A DNA stretch of 64,000 nucleotides from Neoroseomonas oryzicola (GTDB taxonomy: Bacteria > Pseudomonadota > Alphaproteobacteria > Acetobacterales > Acetobacteraceae). The stretch is from assembly GCF_012163135.1 (NCBI RefSeq), contig NZ_JAAVUP010000003.1, positions 276,283 to 340,282 on the forward strand. The letters run 5' to 3'. This document shows positions 62,053 through 64,000 of the stretch, piece after piece (position 1 is the first letter of the stretch; every line of letters starts with the position of its first letter). The notes under the pieces are model-generated. The model did not search any database and had not been told where the DNA came from. It saw only the letters and a list, made by a program, of their open reading frames with translations. The translations under genes were made by a program, and so were the position numbers.

Positions 62053-63813
62053 CTACGCCGCGAGGCGCTGGAGCGCGGCCAGTCCGACCGGTGCCTCGGC
62101 TTGCCAGGGGAGTAGGAACAGCCGCTGTGCGAGGCCGCTCTCGATCCGCTGGATCTGGGCTTGCTCGCCTGCCATCCGCTGCATCAGCAAATGATCCGTC
62201 GTGCCACTGCCCGAGAGCGCGCGATTGATCACCCAGGCATAGGGCTCGATGTGTGCGCGTCGCAGATCCTCCTGAAGCGCCGCGGCTTCCGAGACGGGCG
62301 TCGTCTCGGGAAGGGTGACGAGCAGGACCTGCGTGTGCTCGGGGTCCTGCAGCCGCATCAGCGGGGTGACGATGCGTCCCGCACCATTCGCCGGATCGAG
62401 GTTGCGCGTCATCTGCCGGTGATAGGCGCCGGTCGCGTCCATCAGCAGAAGCGTGTGTCCCGTGGGCGCGGTATCCAGCACGACGAAGCTGCTCCGCGCC
62501 TCGGCGACGATGCGCGAGAAGGCGTGGAAGACCGCGACTTCCTCGGTGCAGGGGGAGCGCAGGTCCTCCCGCAGCAGCGCGCGTCCGGCCTCGTCCAGGG
62601 TGCGACCCCGACTTTCCATGATCTTGGCGACGTAGCGATCGGTCTCGACCTTCGGGTCGATCCGGTCCACGCGCAGGCCGGGCATCTCGCCGCCGAGCGT
62701 CATGGCGAGGTGTGCGGCCGGATCGGTCGTGCTGAGGTGGACGGCATGGCCGCGCTCGACGAGACCGATGGCCACGGCCGCAGCGATCGTCGTCTTGCCG
62801 ACGCCGCCCTTGCCCATGACCATGACAAGGCCGTGCCCGCGCGCGGCAAGTCCGTCCACCAGGGCGTCGAGACCCGGTGTCTTCACCGATGCCGCGGCTG
62901 TCCCCGGCGGGATGGCAGTTGTCGTCGCGGGGGTTGGCTGCAGCAGCGCACGAAGCGCCGTGAGACCAACCATGTCGAAGCCGCGCAGAGGCACCTCGTC
63001 GCACGGCAGGAGCCTCAGCGTCTCGGGCATGCCGTCGAGCGCGGCGCGGCCACCCTGCTCGATGGCGCGCGCCACCACGTCATCCGAAGCGCCCGCGCGA
63101 AAGACGCCATTGACCACCAGGCGCTGGTTGCGCAGCCCCAACGCGGCAAGTTCCCCGGCGCTGCGGGCCGCCTCCAGGAGGGACGCCCGGTCGGGCCGGG
63201 CGACCAGGATGATGGCCGTGGTCGCGGCATCGCCCAGGGACTCCATCGCCGCGCGGAAGCGGCGTTCCTGCATCTTCAGCCCGGAATGGGGGCCGAGGCA
63301 GGAGGCGCCTGCCTCATTCGCCTCGAGGAACCCGGTCCAGGCCGCCGGCAGGCTCAGCAGGCGCAGCGTATGCCCCGTCGGCGCGGTGTCGAACACGACA
63401 TGATCGACATCGGCCGCATCACCGGCCAGGAGAGCGGCGAATTCGTCGAAGGCGGCGACTTCGGTCGTGCAGGCGCCGGAGAGTTGCTCCCGCACGGTCG
63501 AACGCTCCGTGTCGGGCGCGGCTTCCATCTGCGCCAGGACGCGCTTCCGATAGGCCTCGGTGGCGGCCTCAGGGTCGATGTTCAGCGCCGAGAGACCGTG
63601 AACGCCGGGCACCGGGCGTGGCACATCCGACAGCACCACGCCGAGCATCTCGTCCAGGTTGGATGCCGGGTCAGTGCTGACCAGCAGCACGCGCCTCCCG
63701 GCCTCCGCGAGGGTGATCGCAGAGGCGCAGGCGACCGAGGTCTTTCCCACCCCGCCCTTGCCGGTGAAGAACAGGTGCCGCGGCGGCGCCTGGAGGAAGC
63801 CGGGAAGGGTCAT
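62053..63813 (-). CDS. arsA: Arsenical pump-driving ATPase ArsA
   Basis: A 586-residue double-domain ATPase that energises an arsenite efflux protein. Two P-loop halves are seen: FFTGKGGVGKTSVACASAIT (N-half) and VMVMGKGGVGKTTIAAAVAI (C-half). Each has a signal-transduction motif DTAPTGHTLRLL / DTAPTGHTLLLMD. Metal-site Cys occur in GACTTEVAAF and SPCTEEVAVF, and a third in ASCLGPHSG. This full-length tandem form matches plasmid-type ArsA. Start ATG 63813. It lies 11 bp after the thiolase stop. No arsB, acr3 or arsD is in the window; they may be beyond the other genes or absent. Confidence 0.95.
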   Translation of the reverse strand: MTLPGFLQAPPRHLFFTGKGGVGKTSVACASAITLAEAGRRVLLVSTDPASNLDEMLGVVLSDVPRPVPGVHGLSALNIDPEAATEAYRKRVLAQMEAAPDTERSTVREQLSGACTTEVAAFDEFAALLAGDAADVDHVVFDTAPTGHTLRLLSLPAAWTGFLEANEAGASCLGPHSGLKMQERRFRAAMESLGDAATTAIILVARPDRASLLEAARSAGELAALGLRNQRLVVNGVFRAGASDDVVARAIEQGGRAALDGMPETLRLLPCDEVPLRGFDMVGLTALRALLQPTPATTTAIPPGTAAASVKTPGLDALVDGLAARGHGLVMVMGKGGVGKTTIAAAVAIGLVERGHAVHLSTTDPAAHLAMTLGGEMPGLRVDRIDPKVETDRYVAKIMESRGRTLDEAGRALLREDLRSPCTEEVAVFHAFSRIVAEARSSFVVLDTAPTGHTLLLMDATGAYHRQMTRNLDPANGAGRIVTPLMRLQDPEHTQVLLVTLPETTPVSEAAALQEDLRRAHIEPYAWVINRALSGSGTTDHLLMQRMAGEQAQIQRIESGLAQRLFLLPWQAEAPVGLAALQRLAA

Positions 63814-63824
63814 GCGAGGCTCGT

Positions 63825-64000
<176 letters not shown>

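Overview
The window is GC-rich, gene-dense chromosomal DNA from an alphaproteobacterium. The chain rpsA / sppA / ihfB / lapA-like / pyrF / trpF, two TctC (Bug-type) tricarboxylate-binding proteins, a spermidine/putrescine-type ABC operon and the overall codon usage suggest the Acetobacteraceae (a Roseomonas-like organism). This placement is an inference from gene content, not a computed classification.

Left core region (1-15.3 kb). Housekeeping genes lie almost entirely on the minus strand: a lipoprotein hydrolase fragment, trpF, pyrF, a LapA-domain protein, ihfB, sppA and rpsA; then a PotABCD-like transporter, a plus-strand 3-hydroxyisobutyryl-CoA hydrolase, a DUF971 protein, a Trm112-like protein, a LON-domain protein, a CnoX/YbbN thioredoxin, a ProX-like deacylase, a TctC protein and a tRNA-Gly(GCC). 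Paired palindromes of a REP/BIME type recur between these genes.

Accessory region (15.3-48.7 kb). It starts at the 3' end of tRNA-Gly. A block of about 180 bp that abuts the tRNA recurs as a diverged direct repeat at 48.7 kb. Inside lie an rsgA copy with a nonsense codon exactly at the Walker A lysine, two winged-helix regulators lacking receiver domains, and a four-gene large serine recombinase/DUF2924 operon. Next come an AlpA-like HTH, a DUF3987 primase/helicase, a ParB-methyltransferase fusion and two tandem small terminase-like HTH paralogues. An accessory groESL under a CIRCE operator follows, then a second recombinase/DUF3489 pair, a second TctC with a flavin monooxygenase, dodecin and a phage-like C-terminal fragment. 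After that come a mannose triad (type I phosphomannose isomerase, GH130, GT4), cspA, exoD, two transglutaminases and a few small proteins.

Signalling block (49.1-57.7 kb). An RsbW-like kinase, a STAS protein and an NCS2 permease carrying an extra RsbW-like tail are followed by an orphan TRAP solute-binding protein. Divergent from these run a TorS-like histidine kinase, a single-domain receiver, a receiver-SpoIIE phosphatase and, facing them, another STAS protein. Together they look like a partner-switching stress module fed by periplasmic ligand sensing. This is the best candidate in the window for an undescribed system.

Right end (57.7-64 kb). Decayed copies of two genes of the 21-38 kb element flank an acetamidase/formamidase. 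They are followed by an arsenic-type cluster: a Cys-rich PadR regulator, a flavoprotein with a CCG-rich tail and a double-domain ArsA ATPase. The window ends in the C-terminus of a thiolase.
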